From assembly GCF_002259705.1 (NCBI RefSeq), contig NZ_MWWT01000001.1, forward strand, positions 372,001 through 436,000: a stretch of 64,000 nucleotides of DNA. The letters run 5' to 3'. This document shows, one piece after another, positions 53,790 through 62,391 of the stretch (positions within the stretch are counted from its first letter, which is position 1; each line of letters starts with the position of its first letter). Position numbers and translations under genes: made by a program. The notes beneath the pieces were generated by a model, which made no database searches, had not been told where the DNA came from, and saw only the letters and a list, made by a program, of their open reading frames with translations. This DNA comes from Alloscardovia macacae (GTDB taxonomy: Bacteria > Actinomycetota > Actinomycetes > Actinomycetales > Bifidobacteriaceae).

Positions 53790-55064
53790 ATGCATCTAGA
53801 TCTCACGTTTGTGCTGTCCCTCGTGGTCATCACTGTGCTTACGCTCGCGCTCGCCGGATGGCTTCTGTCCGTTCTGTGGCGTTTATTTATGCCAATTTTC
53901 CAGAACCGGGGCCTATGGCGCGCTGCGCGCTCCCTTACGTGGCGCATGCAGTACTCACGGCGCCGGCGCATAAAGAAACGGTTCGATGTCCTCGAAGATG
54001 ACGATGAGGACGAGGATGAGGACGACGAGCTGGATTCCTCTACCCTGCGGGTGCTCACCGCGCTGGATGCGGCCACCATCGTGGTAGATGGGGATGATGA
54101 AGTAGAGCGTGCTTCTGCGTCCGCCTACCGCTGGAGCCTCGTGAAGAATGATGAGATAGCGAATGACCAGATAGCCGAAGCTATACAGAAAACGCGACAG
54201 GGAGAAGGTCGCCAGAAGTTCGACATCGTCACGTATACAGCAGATGACCTCGTGAAGGATAGTGAAGAGGATACGCATGTGACAGCTCGGCCACACTGGC
54301 TGAGCGTAACGGTGAGCATGATTAGCGAGCGTAGAGCAGTAGTGCTTATCTCAGACCAGAGCGAAGCGAAGCGCTTCGCACAAACTCGTGATGACTTCGT
54401 TACGAATGTGGCTGAGCAGCTCCTCGAACCTGCGGACAGTCTCGCGAGCATAGGGCAGGCATGGTCACAGTCCACGAATGAGGTGGCGGCGCGTGACGGT
54501 AAAGTTATCTCCACGCAGGCTCGGCACATGCATAAGCTCGTGTCTGACCTTCTGCTTCTCATCCAGGCTCAGGAGAAAGTGACTCCATCTGAGGAAAACA
54601 GGCTCGACCTCGGTGCATTGGTACGTCGTGTGGTGGATAGCATGACGCCAGACCGTGGCGTACGTATCCATGTGCGTGCCAGAGACGGTGTGCTGGTGAA
54701 CGGCAGCGCGGTGCAGATAGAGGCGGCAGTGGGGAAATTGACCTCAAATGCAGTGCGCTACTCGAAGAAAAACGGCGTCGTAACGGTGGTCGTAGATACT
54801 GCGCGCGACGAGAACTATGCGGCCATCCGCGTCATCGACACAGGGCTGGGCATACGGCCGGACGAGCAGGAGCACATCTTCGAACGCTTCTACCGGGGAA
54901 GCATCCAGCCGAACGATGCGGTCGCGCGAAACGAGGATGCCGTGGGCCTGGGCCTCGCCATCGTGAAGCACGTGGCGCTGACGCATCGCGGAACGGTGAG
55001 CGTGTGGAGCGCGCCGGGGCAGGGCAGCACGTTCAGCCTCTTCCTGCCGAAAGCGACGAAATAA
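53790..55064 (+). CDS. SenX3/PhoR-like histidine kinase with a missing phospho-acceptor His
   Basis: 424 residues: one N-terminal membrane helix (LTFVLSLVVITVLTLALAGWL), a cytoplasmic region with an acidic Asp/Glu run (about 70-82), a degenerate dimerisation helix and an intact-looking HATPase domain (LTSNAVRYSKK N-box, DTGLGI G1, FERFYRG F-box, GLGLAIVKH G2). The H-box position reads FVTNVAEQLLEP, with Glu209 where FVANVSHELKTP has His. It may be an allosteric pseudokinase or phosphatase. No response regulator is adjacent. Confidence 0.85.
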   Translation: MHLDLTFVLSLVVITVLTLALAGWLLSVLWRLFMPIFQNRGLWRAARSLTWRMQYSRRRRIKKRFDVLEDDDEDEDEDDELDSSTLRVLTALDAATIVVDGDDEVERASASAYRWSLVKNDEIANDQIAEAIQKTRQGEGRQKFDIVTYTADDLVKDSEEDTHVTARPHWLSVTVSMISERRAVVLISDQSEAKRFAQTRDDFVTNVAEQLLEPADSLASIGQAWSQSTNEVAARDGKVISTQARHMHKLVSDLLLLIQAQEKVTPSEENRLDLGALVRRVVDSMTPDRGVRIHVRARDGVLVNGSAVQIEAAVGKLTSNAVRYSKKNGVVTVVVDTARDENYAAIRVIDTGLGIRPDEQEHIFERFYRGSIQPNDAVARNEDAVGLGLAIVKHVALTHRGTVSVWSAPGQGSTFSLFLPKATK

Positions 55065-55081
55065 GCTGATCGACAGCTTAC
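55063..55081. terminator. Short hairpin at convergent stops
   Basis: TAAGCTG/CAGCTTA (55063-55069/55075-55081) overlaps the stop codons of both the kinase-like gene and the DUF2530 gene. Confidence 0.5.
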
Positions 55082-55341
55082 TGCTGCATGAGGGCGAGCA
55101 GACGATACAGGTGGCGGTTATACAGCTCCCACACGAGGCCGGAAATGCCGAAAATAAGCCCCCAGATGCAGATCATAAACTCGCGGTGGAAGCTACCATG
55201 CAGGAAAAACATGGCTGCGAAAGCGATGGAAGGGATAAGCCACAGAAGCGTGCCCACCAGAAAAATGACATGAAGATCCACTTGCTCGGCCTGCGGCGTC
55301 TCGCGGCGCTGCTCAGGATCATAAATCGGTGCTATCTTCAT
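55078..55341 (-). CDS. DUF2530 membrane protein
   Basis: 87 residues with two membrane helices (VIFLVGTLLWLIPSIAFAAMFF and FMICIWGLIFGISGLVWELY), matching DUF2530, a family commonly found beside serC in Actinobacteria. Function unknown. Start at 55341: TAGAGT lies exactly 7 nt upstream (leaderless). The frame extends to 55413, but that part is Pro/Arg-rich and unlikely. Confidence 0.85.
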   Translation of the reverse strand: MKIAPIYDPEQRRETPQAEQVDLHVIFLVGTLLWLIPSIAFAAMFFLHGSFHREFMICIWGLIFGISGLVWELYNRHLYRLLALMQQ

Positions 55342-55419
55342 GTCATTTACTCTAGAACTATCGGGGGACTCGGGGGCTGGGGCTCGTGGCTGGGCTCGGG
55401 GACGCGCGCGCAAAGAAGC

Positions 55420-56682
55420 CTATGCACGCAGTTGCGCCACTACGGCGTCGATGCAGTCGGTCAGTGCTACCACGTCTGTCGTGTCCACGGATGGGAAGAC
55501 TCCCACGCGCAGCTGATTTCTTCCGAGACCTCGGTATCCTGCCACATCCACGATGCCATTCGCGCGCAGGGCGGCGAGGACGTCTGCGGCAGGCAGCTCA
55601 TCAGTCAGATCGATGGTGACCACCACGCTCGAGCGCGCTTCACGATCCGCGACGAAGGGGTGGGCGAACGTGCTCGCCTCTGCCCACTCGTAGAGGACGT
55701 TCGCGGACGCTGCGCAGCGTGCGGCGGCCCATTCTAAGCCTCCATTCTTCAGCAGCCAGTCTATCTGGTTTTTCATGAGCAGAAGTGTGGCTATGGCAGG
55801 AGTGTTTAGGGTCTGATGCTTACGCGAATTCGCCACGGCCTTCGTAAACGAGAGGAACGGCGGAATCCAGCGGCCGGAGCTTTCTGAAGGGTGGAGTTTC
55901 GCGTGAGCGTCTGCCTGAGCGTCTGCCTGAGCGTCTGCCTGAGCTTCGATGCGCTCAGCGCGCTCTATGGCACGTGGCGATGCGAGCGCCACCCACAAGC
56001 CTCCATCTGCACCAAATCCTTTCTGCGGGGAGAAGTAGTACACGTCTACTTCACGTGGGTCGATAATGGTGCCGGCTGCTGCAGACGTGCCGTCCACGAT
56101 GGTGAGAGCATCTGGTCGCGTGGCACTATGCACGCGACGCACTGGAGTCAGTACGCCTGTGGACGTTTCGTTATGTGCCCAGGCGAAGACATCTGCATCT
56201 GCTGCCTCACCTGTAGCTTCAGGAAGTCGGTAGCGTCCTGGCTCTGTCTCGAAGAGCACAGGAGCCTCGAGGAATGGAGCACGAGCAGCACTATCGGCGA
56301 ACTTTTTACTAAATGAGCCATACACGCCGAAAGCAGCTTTCCTCTCTATGAGGCACGCGCAGGCCATGTCCCAGAAGGCGCTCGCGCCACCGTTTCCGAG
56401 GACTACGTCGTAGTCATCTGGAAGATGGTAGAGCTCGCGAATGCCCTGCTGAATGCTCGCTACCACGTCTTTTATAGGAGCCTGACGGTGAGATGTCCCC
56501 ATGAGCTGCGCGCCTTCGCCCGTGAGATACTCAAGCTGCTCGTGGCGGATTTTACTCGGGCCAGAGCCGAAGCGACCATCCGATGGAAGGAGGTCGAAGG
56601 GCAGCAGGTCGAGCGGCAGCGGGTCGAGTGGGAGCGGCTGAATGCCGGCGGAGTCACTCATATGTGCACTTTTTTCAGTCAT
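55420..56682 (-). CDS. serC: Phosphoserine aminotransferase
   Basis: 420-residue class V PLP enzyme of serine synthesis. It has GSGPSKIRHEQLE, GTSHRQAP, LGNGGASAFWDMA and the PLP-lysine motif YYFSPQKGFG. Two in-frame repeat tracts are unusual: an N-terminal Leu-Pro-Leu-Asp-type run (residues 15-33) and an Ala-Asp-Ala-Gln repeat near 255-267 encoded by a 12-bp DNA repeat. TATATT 7 nt before the ATG suggests a leaderless message. Confidence 0.94.
   Translation of the reverse strand: MTEKSAHMSDSAGIQPLPLDPLPLDLLPFDLLPSDGRFGSGPSKIRHEQLEYLTGEGAQLMGTSHRQAPIKDVVASIQQGIRELYHLPDDYDVVLGNGGASAFWDMACACLIERKAAFGVYGSFSKKFADSAARAPFLEAPVLFETEPGRYRLPEATGEAADADVFAWAHNETSTGVLTPVRRVHSATRPDALTIVDGTSAAAGTIIDPREVDVYYFSPQKGFGADGGLWVALASPRAIERAERIEAQADAQADAQADAHAKLHPSESSGRWIPPFLSFTKAVANSRKHQTLNTPAIATLLLMKNQIDWLLKNGGLEWAAARCAASANVLYEWAEASTFAHPFVADREARSSVVVTIDLTDELPAADVLAALRANGIVDVAGYRGLGRNQLRVGVFPSVDTTDVVALTDCIDAVVAQLRA
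55905..55948. repeat. 12-bp minisatellite inside serC
   Basis: Direct copies of GCGTCTGCCTGA in frame. Changes in copy number would add or remove four residues without frameshift. Confidence 0.8.
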
Positions 56683-56856
56683 GTATCATAATATACTTAT
56701 TTTTTCGCCGGTCGGGTAATTTTATCCCATATTTTCCCCGTCATTTCGCGCTTTACCCGATATATACGGGAGAACCGCCGTGGACATCTGGTTGCGAGCG
56801 TTCTGAGACACGCGTAGAATAGTGCGAGTCCGAAAACTTTTTGAGGAGTGATTTTT

Positions 56857-57759
56857 ATGAAGCACGCAGCGCCTAAGTCGGCTTCGGCCCACAGACGCAC
56901 TGCACGACATGGAGTAGGAGTTTTCACGCCGGGTGTCCCCGTGGAAAGTCTGAATGAAGCAGTAAAACGCGAAGTGAACGCAATGCCGCGTACACGCCGC
57001 GAACGCCGCGAATATGCTCGCGCATATGCACGTAAAAACCGATTTACTATGTCTGGCGCAGTAACCCTCCTGTTCGGCACCGTGGGTACAGCAGTCGTGG
57101 CCACAGCGCTGAGCACAAATACGAATCTTTTCGACCGCACTATGGCTGTGGCCATGGCAGCAGATACAGGAACGCTGTCCACGGATTCCACAAATGCCAC
57201 CGCTTCAGCCACGAGTACGGATTCTGCGGATGCATCCGCAGTCTCTCGCTCCTCTGAGCGTTCTGCGACGAGGGATGCGAATGGCGTGGCGAACGCATCC
57301 CTGACGCAGGAAACCGCTTCGGTGAGCACCTCTGCAGCAGTGGAGTGGAATGCGGAAGATGGTGCTACAGCTATCGACGTGAGTAACCTGACGAAGAGCG
57401 ACCATCCTACGGGAGACACGGGCAACGCCTACCCATTCTCGGAGTGCACATGGTGGGCGTACACTCGCCGCCATCAGCTGGGTCTTCCGGTAGGCTCTTA
57501 CTTCGGTAATGGTGCGCAGTGGGCGAAGTCTGCGCGTGCTCTCGGATACCAGGTGGACCATACGCCAGAGGTGGGCGCGATTATGGTCTTCCAGCCTGGT
57601 GAGGAAGGCGCTGCAGCGTATTACGGTCACGTGGCCATAGTGGAGAAGATAAATCCTGATGGTTCTGTGGTGACGTCGGAATCCGGCTCCATTATGCAGG
57701 GGAAGACGTATACGCGCACTATCTCGAACCCAGAACGTTTCGAGTTCATCCACGATTAG
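56857..57759 (+). CDS. Secreted CHAP-domain cell-wall hydrolase
   Basis: 300 residues: a basic cytoplasmic start with many Arg, one membrane helix or signal ([19 protein letters not shown]), a Ser/Thr/Ala-rich linker and a C-terminal CHAP domain with catalytic Cys197 ([12 protein letters not shown]) and His258 ([11 protein letters not shown]). CHAP enzymes cut peptidoglycan peptides. GAGGAG precedes ATG 56857. Confidence 0.93.
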   Translation: MKHAAPKSASAHRRTARHGVGVFTPGVPVESLNEAVKREVNAMPRTRRERREYARAYARKNRFTMSGAVTLLFGTVGTAVVATALSTNTNLFDRTMAVAMAADTGTLSTDSTNATASATSTDSADASAVSRSSERSATRDANGVANASLTQETASVSTSAAVEWNAEDGATAIDVSNLTKSDHPTGDTGNAYPFSECTWWAYTRRHQLGLPVGSYFGNGAQWAKSARALGYQVDHTPEVGAIMVFQPGEEGAAAYYGHVAIVEKINPDGSVVTSESGSIMQGKTYTRTISNPERFEFIHD

Positions 57760-57780
57760 CTCTCTCTTTGCGAACGTGTG

Positions 57781-57814
57781 AAAAGCCCCGGACTGTGAAC
57801 GGTCTGGGGCTTTT
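57781..57814 (+). terminator. Terminator of the CHAP gene
   Basis: AAAGCCCC-GGAC pairs with GTCT-GGGGCTTT, followed by TTATTTTT. Confidence 0.85.
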
Positions 57815-57881
57815 ATTTTTCGCCCGCCGTGTCGCGCGCTAGAATGGGCAGTACGAGATACGCTCGAACGAGGAGGTTCTT

Positions 57882-58922
57882 ATGGCACGGTATGATAAGG
57901 CTATCTTAGTAGGCGTGGATGGCTCGGACGCCGCATATAAGGCGGTCTGGTGGGCTGCCAATTACGCACATCACGCGGGATTAACCCTACACATCGTCAG
58001 CGCATACACGCTGCCGAGTTATTCCGCGGTGTCGTTTGATAATACATTCACTGTCTCGGGCGATGATGCAACCTCGCGTCAGGATGCGCAGGAAATCCTC
58101 GGACGCGCGAAGGCCATAGCCACGAAACAGGGCGTCGAAGCGACCACACTCATCGTCACGGGAGAGCCGTCCGCAGTCTTTATAGAATTGTCCAGAAACT
58201 ATAACCTCGTGGTCATAGGAAACCGCGGGAAAGGCGGACTCGCCGAACGTCTGCTCGGCACGACGTCGTCCAGCCTGCCGGCGTACGCGTACTGCCCTAT
58301 CGTGGTGGTGCCGTACACGGATGATGCGGGGAATAAAGTGCATCTGCATAACCAGATTACACACGTGGTCGTGAACTCGGACGAATCAAAGTGGGGTCTC
58401 AAAGCTCTCGACATCGCCGCCGAATTCGCGCACAGCTGGGGAGCGCAGCTGAAGGTCATCAGCGCGGTTCCCGCACTCAGTAATCTCGACGAATCCGAAA
58501 TGGCTAGTGTACTCGAGTCCTATGCGGATGACCTGCACACGCGTCTCGCCCCGCTGCGCGTCCAGTACCCGAACCTTGCCATCGACGAACAGGTGGCTGT
58601 GGGCACGTCTGTCCACGCGCTTGAGGCGACTCTTCCGGACACGGATATCGTGGTGGTGGGCTCGCGCGGTCGCGGAGGCCTGACGGGTCTGCTCTTCGGT
58701 TCGGTCAGCCAGGCGCTGCTGCAGCATTCGGATAAGCCGGTGTATGTGGTGCCGCGCCGTTACGTGCAGGCTGCGGAGAGCGAGCTGGATACCATTCCAG
58801 ATTCGCCGAGCGAGGTGGCCACGAAGCCGCTGAGCGACATCGGCGGCGTGGAGTCTGTGACGGTGCAGCAGGCGGAGGATTCCGAGCTGCAGAGCATCGA
58901 GGAGACTATCGACCCGCGGTAG
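57882..58922 (+). CDS. Tandem universal stress protein
   Basis: 346 residues with two UspA domains (about 5-150 and 165-295), each with an ATP-binding GxxG-type loop (VIGNRGKGGLAERLLGTTSSSL; VVGSRGRGGLTGLLFGSVSQAL). An acidic tail follows. GAGGAGG precedes the ATG. A stress-induced ATP-binding role is known for the family; its target is not. Confidence 0.93.
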   Translation: MARYDKAILVGVDGSDAAYKAVWWAANYAHHAGLTLHIVSAYTLPSYSAVSFDNTFTVSGDDATSRQDAQEILGRAKAIATKQGVEATTLIVTGEPSAVFIELSRNYNLVVIGNRGKGGLAERLLGTTSSSLPAYAYCPIVVVPYTDDAGNKVHLHNQITHVVVNSDESKWGLKALDIAAEFAHSWGAQLKVISAVPALSNLDESEMASVLESYADDLHTRLAPLRVQYPNLAIDEQVAVGTSVHALEATLPDTDIVVVGSRGRGGLTGLLFGSVSQALLQHSDKPVYVVPRRYVQAAESELDTIPDSPSEVATKPLSDIGGVESVTVQQAEDSELQSIEETIDPR

Positions 58923-58942
58923 TGCGGTTTTTGGGTTCTGTG

Positions 58943-58979
58943 CGGGGAGTGGCTGCGTGTGCGGCTGCTCCCCGTTTTT
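58943..58979 (+). terminator. Terminator of the UspA gene
   Basis: CGGGGAG/CTCCCCG (58943-58949/58968-58974) followed by five T. Confidence 0.85.
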
Positions 58980-59004
58980 GCGTGGGGTGGGGTGCTCCGG
59001 GCGG

Positions 59005-59138
59005 GAGGAGTGAGCTTTTCGGGACGTTCAGGCGTGGAGCTGCCTGCTAGGCTGGGATGAGAATGGCTTTTTTCTGCCAATTTTCCGTGTGAGCGTACGG
59101 GGCGGGAGTGAGGAAGCGTTCCGAGAAGCTCACTCCTC
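59005..59138. repeat. Long inverted repeat
   Basis: 22-nt arms 59005-59026/59117-59138 (GAGGAGTGAGCTTTTCGGGA onward, 2 mismatches) around 90 nt. First of two palindromic structures in the 583-bp gap between the UspA and OsmC genes. Confidence 0.75.
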
Positions 59139-59211
59139 GCTGGGAGGAGGGGTTTCGAGAGGTAGTGGTCTGGCGACGCGGGTGGGTATGTGATGGTTGT
59201 GTGGTGAATGC

Positions 59212-59431
59212 GCAGTTGTGGGCTAATTCGGACGTGTGTTCTGGAGCGGTCTGGCAGTTTGGGGCTAATTCCGACGCGGGTGCCGCCGTGCGCTGTGTTC
59301 CGCGAACGGAGAACCCCATATTTACGCCATTGCGTCTCCCGGGCGTCTGACCGCGTGGAGAGCTCTCGTCGGAATTGGCCCTAAAGTGCAGAACAGCAGA
59401 AAAGCGGGCGTCGGTTTTAGCCCTAAACTGC
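59212..59431. repeat. Doubled inverted repeat
   Basis: Two direct 23-nt copies of a GCAGTTTGGGGCTAATTCCG-like arm (59212-59234, 59254-59276) face two inverted copies (59367-59389, 59409-59431). Either left arm can pair with either right arm. No frame between them looks coding. Confidence 0.8.
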
Positions 59432-59445
59432 TCTCCGCGCGCAGA

Positions 59446-59482
59446 CAAAAAGGGCGCTCAGCTGCAGCAGCCGAACGCCCCT
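59446..59482 (-). terminator. Terminator of the OsmC gene
   Basis: On the minus strand GGGCG...CGCCC with an inner GGCTG/CAGC stem, followed by five T. Confidence 0.82.
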
Positions 59483-59505
59483 CGAAGCCTCGCGAAACTA
59501 AAGCT

Positions 59506-59922
59506 CTAGTGGCGGATCTCCACGTCCATGCGGACCGGGGTCTCCTGCGTGTACGTGTGCATGACGGTGCAGCCCTTCTCGATGTGGCGGCGCACGCGCT
59601 CAGCCAGCTTCTGCGCGGCGGCCTCGTCGAGCCCTGCCTCGAGAGCGTCCACGACCACCTGCTCGCTGAAGCTCAGGTAGCGGTCCTCGTCAGCGTCATA
59701 CGCGGCGTCTACCACGATGCGCGCGCCCTTACCCTCGCCGAGCGCAGACTCGACGGCGAACTGGCTGGACAGCGCGGCGCATGCTGCGAGCGCGACCTTG
59801 CTTAGATCTCCCGGCGAGAACAGACCCTTATCCGAGCCGCGGCCGAACTTGATGTGTGCGCCGTCATCGCTGAACGCGTCCCACGAACCGTCCTTGTTAC
59901 GTTCTACCCACAAGCGTGCCAT
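59506..59922 (-). CDS. OsmC-family peroxide-resistance protein
   Basis: 138 residues with the OsmC fold. One Cys lies in LAACAALSSQ and another in the C-terminal helix (HIEKGCTVMHT), the pair that reduces organic peroxides with thiols. Useful in an organism without catalase (inference). AAAGGAG precedes the ATG. Confidence 0.9.
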   Translation of the reverse strand: MARLWVERNKDGSWDAFSDDGAHIKFGRGSDKGLFSPGDLSKVALAACAALSSQFAVESALGEGKGARIVVDAAYDADEDRYLSFSEQVVVDALEAGLDEAAAQKLAERVRRHIEKGCTVMHTYTQETPVRMDVEIRH

Positions 59923-60116
59923 AGTATCTCCTTTATGCGTCGTGTGCTGTGTGCATTCACCTTCTAGAATACCGTCTGGCGCGGTTTTATTCCTGGCCGC
60001 GTCGCGTTTTTGCGGTGAGCGTATGGCGCTGTGTTTTTTCGGCCAATTTTCCCTCGTCCGTACTAGCCCTTCGCGCTGAGCGAGCTTCGCCTGCCTCGCG
60101 TGCTACTCTCATAACT

Positions 60117-60989
60117 ATGGCACTTACACAGCATGAACTCGATGACATCCGCGCGCGCATCCCGGAGCGCCCAGACACAGACATTCCTATGCCGTATGAG
60201 GATACCGTACGAGACATCCTCCTGAACGGATCACTGAAGTCGGACCGCACGGGCACGGGCACAGTCTCCGTCTTCGGACGTCAGATGCGTTTCGACCTGA
60301 GCGAGTCTTTCCCGCTTTTGACGACGAAGCGGGTGTTCTTTAAGGGCATAGCGTACGAGCTGCTCTGGTTCCTGAAGGGCTCGCAGAACATTCACTGGCT
60401 GCAGGAGCATAATGTGCACATCTGGGATGAGTGGGCGGATGAGAATGGTGACCTCGGCCCGGTCTACGGTGTCCAGTGGCGTAGCTGGCCAGCTCCTACG
60501 GCCGATGACCCGGAGCATACCATCGATCAGATATCGAACGTGCTCGAACAGCTGAAGACGAATCCAGACTCGCGCCGTATGCTCGTGACCGCGTGGAATC
60601 CTGCAGAAGTGGAGAATATGGCGCTGCCTCCATGCCACTCGCTCTTCCAGTTCTACGTGGCGGATGGGAAGCTGTCCTGCCAGCTTTACCAGCGCTCGGC
60701 AGATATGTTCCTCGGCGTACCGTTTAACATCGCGTCGTACGCGCTGCTCACGCTCATGATGGCGCAGCAGGCGGGTCTCGAGCCGGGCGAATTCGTCTGG
60801 ACGGGTGGAGACTGCCACATTTATGATAATCACATGGAGCAGGTGCTCGAGCAGCTGGGACGCACGCCATATCCATATCCGCAGATGCGCGTGAGGAAGG
60901 CGCCGTCGCTTTTCGAGTATGATTACTCGGACTTCACTATAGAGAACTACGAGTACCATCCCACCATTAAGGCGCCGGTGGCTGTATAG
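60117..60989 (+). CDS. thyA: Thymidylate synthase
   Basis: Makes dTMP from dUMP with methylene-THF. 290 residues with catalytic Cys173 ([12 protein letters not shown]), [11 protein letters not shown] and [11 protein letters not shown]. The frame is open from 59949, but the start is ATG 60117: the family begins here, and TACTCT lies 7 nt upstream with no ribosome site. Its stop lies in a run of three GGTGGCTGTATA-like repeats. folA follows, giving the usual folate pair. Confidence 0.97.
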   Translation: MALTQHELDDIRARIPERPDTDIPMPYEDTVRDILLNGSLKSDRTGTGTVSVFGRQMRFDLSESFPLLTTKRVFFKGIAYELLWFLKGSQNIHWLQEHNVHIWDEWADENGDLGPVYGVQWRSWPAPTADDPEHTIDQISNVLEQLKTNPDSRRMLVTAWNPAEVENMALPPCHSLFQFYVADGKLSCQLYQRSADMFLGVPFNIASYALLTLMMAQQAGLEPGEFVWTGGDCHIYDNHMEQVLEQLGRTPYPYPQMRVRKAPSLFEYDYSDFTIENYEYHPTIKAPVAV

Positions 60990-61036
60990 GTAGCTGTATA
61001 GGTGGCTGTATAAACGCTGCATCGCATAGACATGAC

Positions 61037-61080
61037 ATCGAGTGGGTAGATATTCAGAGTTTTGCCCACTCGATTTGTTA
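61037..61080 (+). terminator. thyA terminator
   Basis: ATCGAGTGGG/CCCACTCGAT (61037-61046/61065-61074) followed by TTGTTA. Confidence 0.8.
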
Positions 61081-61139
61081 CACTAGAGCGCATACGATAC
61101 GACACAGGATACCCACGCGTATCTAAGGAGAGTACAGAC

Positions 61140-61835
61140 ATGGAGCACGATAGTAGTCGCACTGGCTACCACCAACCTCAGCCCGCCTCGGCCGGGCATA
61201 ACTTCCGCAGTTTCGCGGAGGACGCCGAGGAACAGTGGGATGATGACATCATCGAAGAATCGACTCACACCACACATCCACGCATTAAGCTCATCTGGGC
61301 TCAGGCGTATGACCAGGACGGCCGTCCAGGAGCCATAGGGCTTCAGGGGCAGATGCCGTGGCATCTTCGCGAGGATATGAAGCATTTTAAGGACTGCACC
61401 ATCACGCATCCGGTCATTATGGGCCGTAGGACGTGGGAGTCGCTGGATCCGAAGTTCCGTCCTCTGAAGAACAGGGATAACTACGTTATCTCGAGGAATC
61501 CTGAGTTTACCGCCCTCGGAGCCATCGTCATGCCGTCGCTGGACGAAGCCATAGACCTCGCCTCTGAGCCTGCCATCCCGGATGATGGCGTGCGCAGGGA
61601 CGAGATATGGATTATCGGCGGAGGCCAGCTCTACGCGGAGGCACTCCAGTTCGCGGACGAGATCTACATTACGGACATCGATGCACGCGTGCAGGCAGAC
61701 ACCTACGCTCCAGACATGCAGGCACACATCGAGCGCGGCCTGTTTACGGAAGAAATTCTGCGCGACTGGACCGCTCCGGAGGACCCGACGAGCGGGATCG
61801 CGCGCTACCGCATTCGCGTTCTGAAGCACGCGTAA
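61140..61835 (+). CDS. folA: Dihydrofolate reductase
   Basis: 231 residues. An extra hydrophilic N-terminal extension of about 50 residues precedes the DHFR fold (KLIWAQAYDQDGRPGAIGLQG, MPWHLREDMKHFKDCT with the catalytic Asp region, VIMGRRTWESL, IWIIGGGQLY). Regenerates THF used up by ThyA. AAGGAG precedes ATG 61140. Starts an operon with the phosphatase and GH43 genes. Confidence 0.95.
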   Translation: MEHDSSRTGYHQPQPASAGHNFRSFAEDAEEQWDDDIIEESTHTTHPRIKLIWAQAYDQDGRPGAIGLQGQMPWHLREDMKHFKDCTITHPVIMGRRTWESLDPKFRPLKNRDNYVISRNPEFTALGAIVMPSLDEAIDLASEPAIPDDGVRRDEIWIIGGGQLYAEALQFADEIYITDIDARVQADTYAPDMQAHIERGLFTEEILRDWTAPEDPTSGIARYRIRVLKHA

Positions 61836-61869
61836 GGCGCGAGTCACGACCACACACGAGGAGACACAC

Positions 61870-62373
61870 ATGTACACCATTATGACCGTCTGCACGGGGA
61901 ATATCTGCCGCTCGCCTATGGCGGAGATAGTTCTGCGCAAGTATGTGGAGGACGCGGGGCTCGCAGACCGCGTCCAGGTGAAGTCCTCTGCTGTCTCCTC
62001 GGAAGAGCATGGGAATCCCATAGACCGTCGTGCGCAGCGTGCTCTGCGCGCTCGCGGCTATGAGCTGCCAGCGCATCACTTCGCCCACCGCATTACGCGC
62101 GACGAGATAGACGAGACAGATCTGTTCCTGCCTATGACGGCCTCACATAAGAGCGCGCTTCTGCGCCAGATTCCGTCGAGTGATGCCTCTGAGGTGCACA
62201 TGTACCGCAGCTTCGACCCGAAGCTTCCTGCGGTGAGTGCTGCGCAGGAGTCGCGCATCGACCTCGTGGATCCGTGGTATGGCGGCCCGGAGGACTTCGA
62301 GATAGCGCTCGACCAGATAGAAGAGGTCGCTCCGTACATCGTGGACTGGGTGAGCACTCAGCTCGACGAGTAA
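61870..62373 (+). CDS. Low-molecular-weight protein tyrosine phosphatase
   Basis: 167 residues with the P-loop CTGNICRS (Cys8, Arg14) and the general acid Asp in DLVDPWYGG. Removes phosphate from tyrosine or arsenate-like substrates; targets unknown. GAGGAG precedes the ATG. Lies 34 bp after folA. Confidence 0.93.
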   Translation: MYTIMTVCTGNICRSPMAEIVLRKYVEDAGLADRVQVKSSAVSSEEHGNPIDRRAQRALRARGYELPAHHFAHRITRDEIDETDLFLPMTASHKSALLRQIPSSDASEVHMYRSFDPKLPAVSAAQESRIDLVDPWYGGPEDFEIALDQIEEVAPYIVDWVSTQLDE

Positions 62374-62391
62374 GCTCGGGGCAGGCGAGAG

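Noticed and set aside
59949-60116. N-terminal extension of thymidylate synthase
   Set aside because: The added 56 residues match nothing in the family, and the -10-like box sits directly before ATG 60117.
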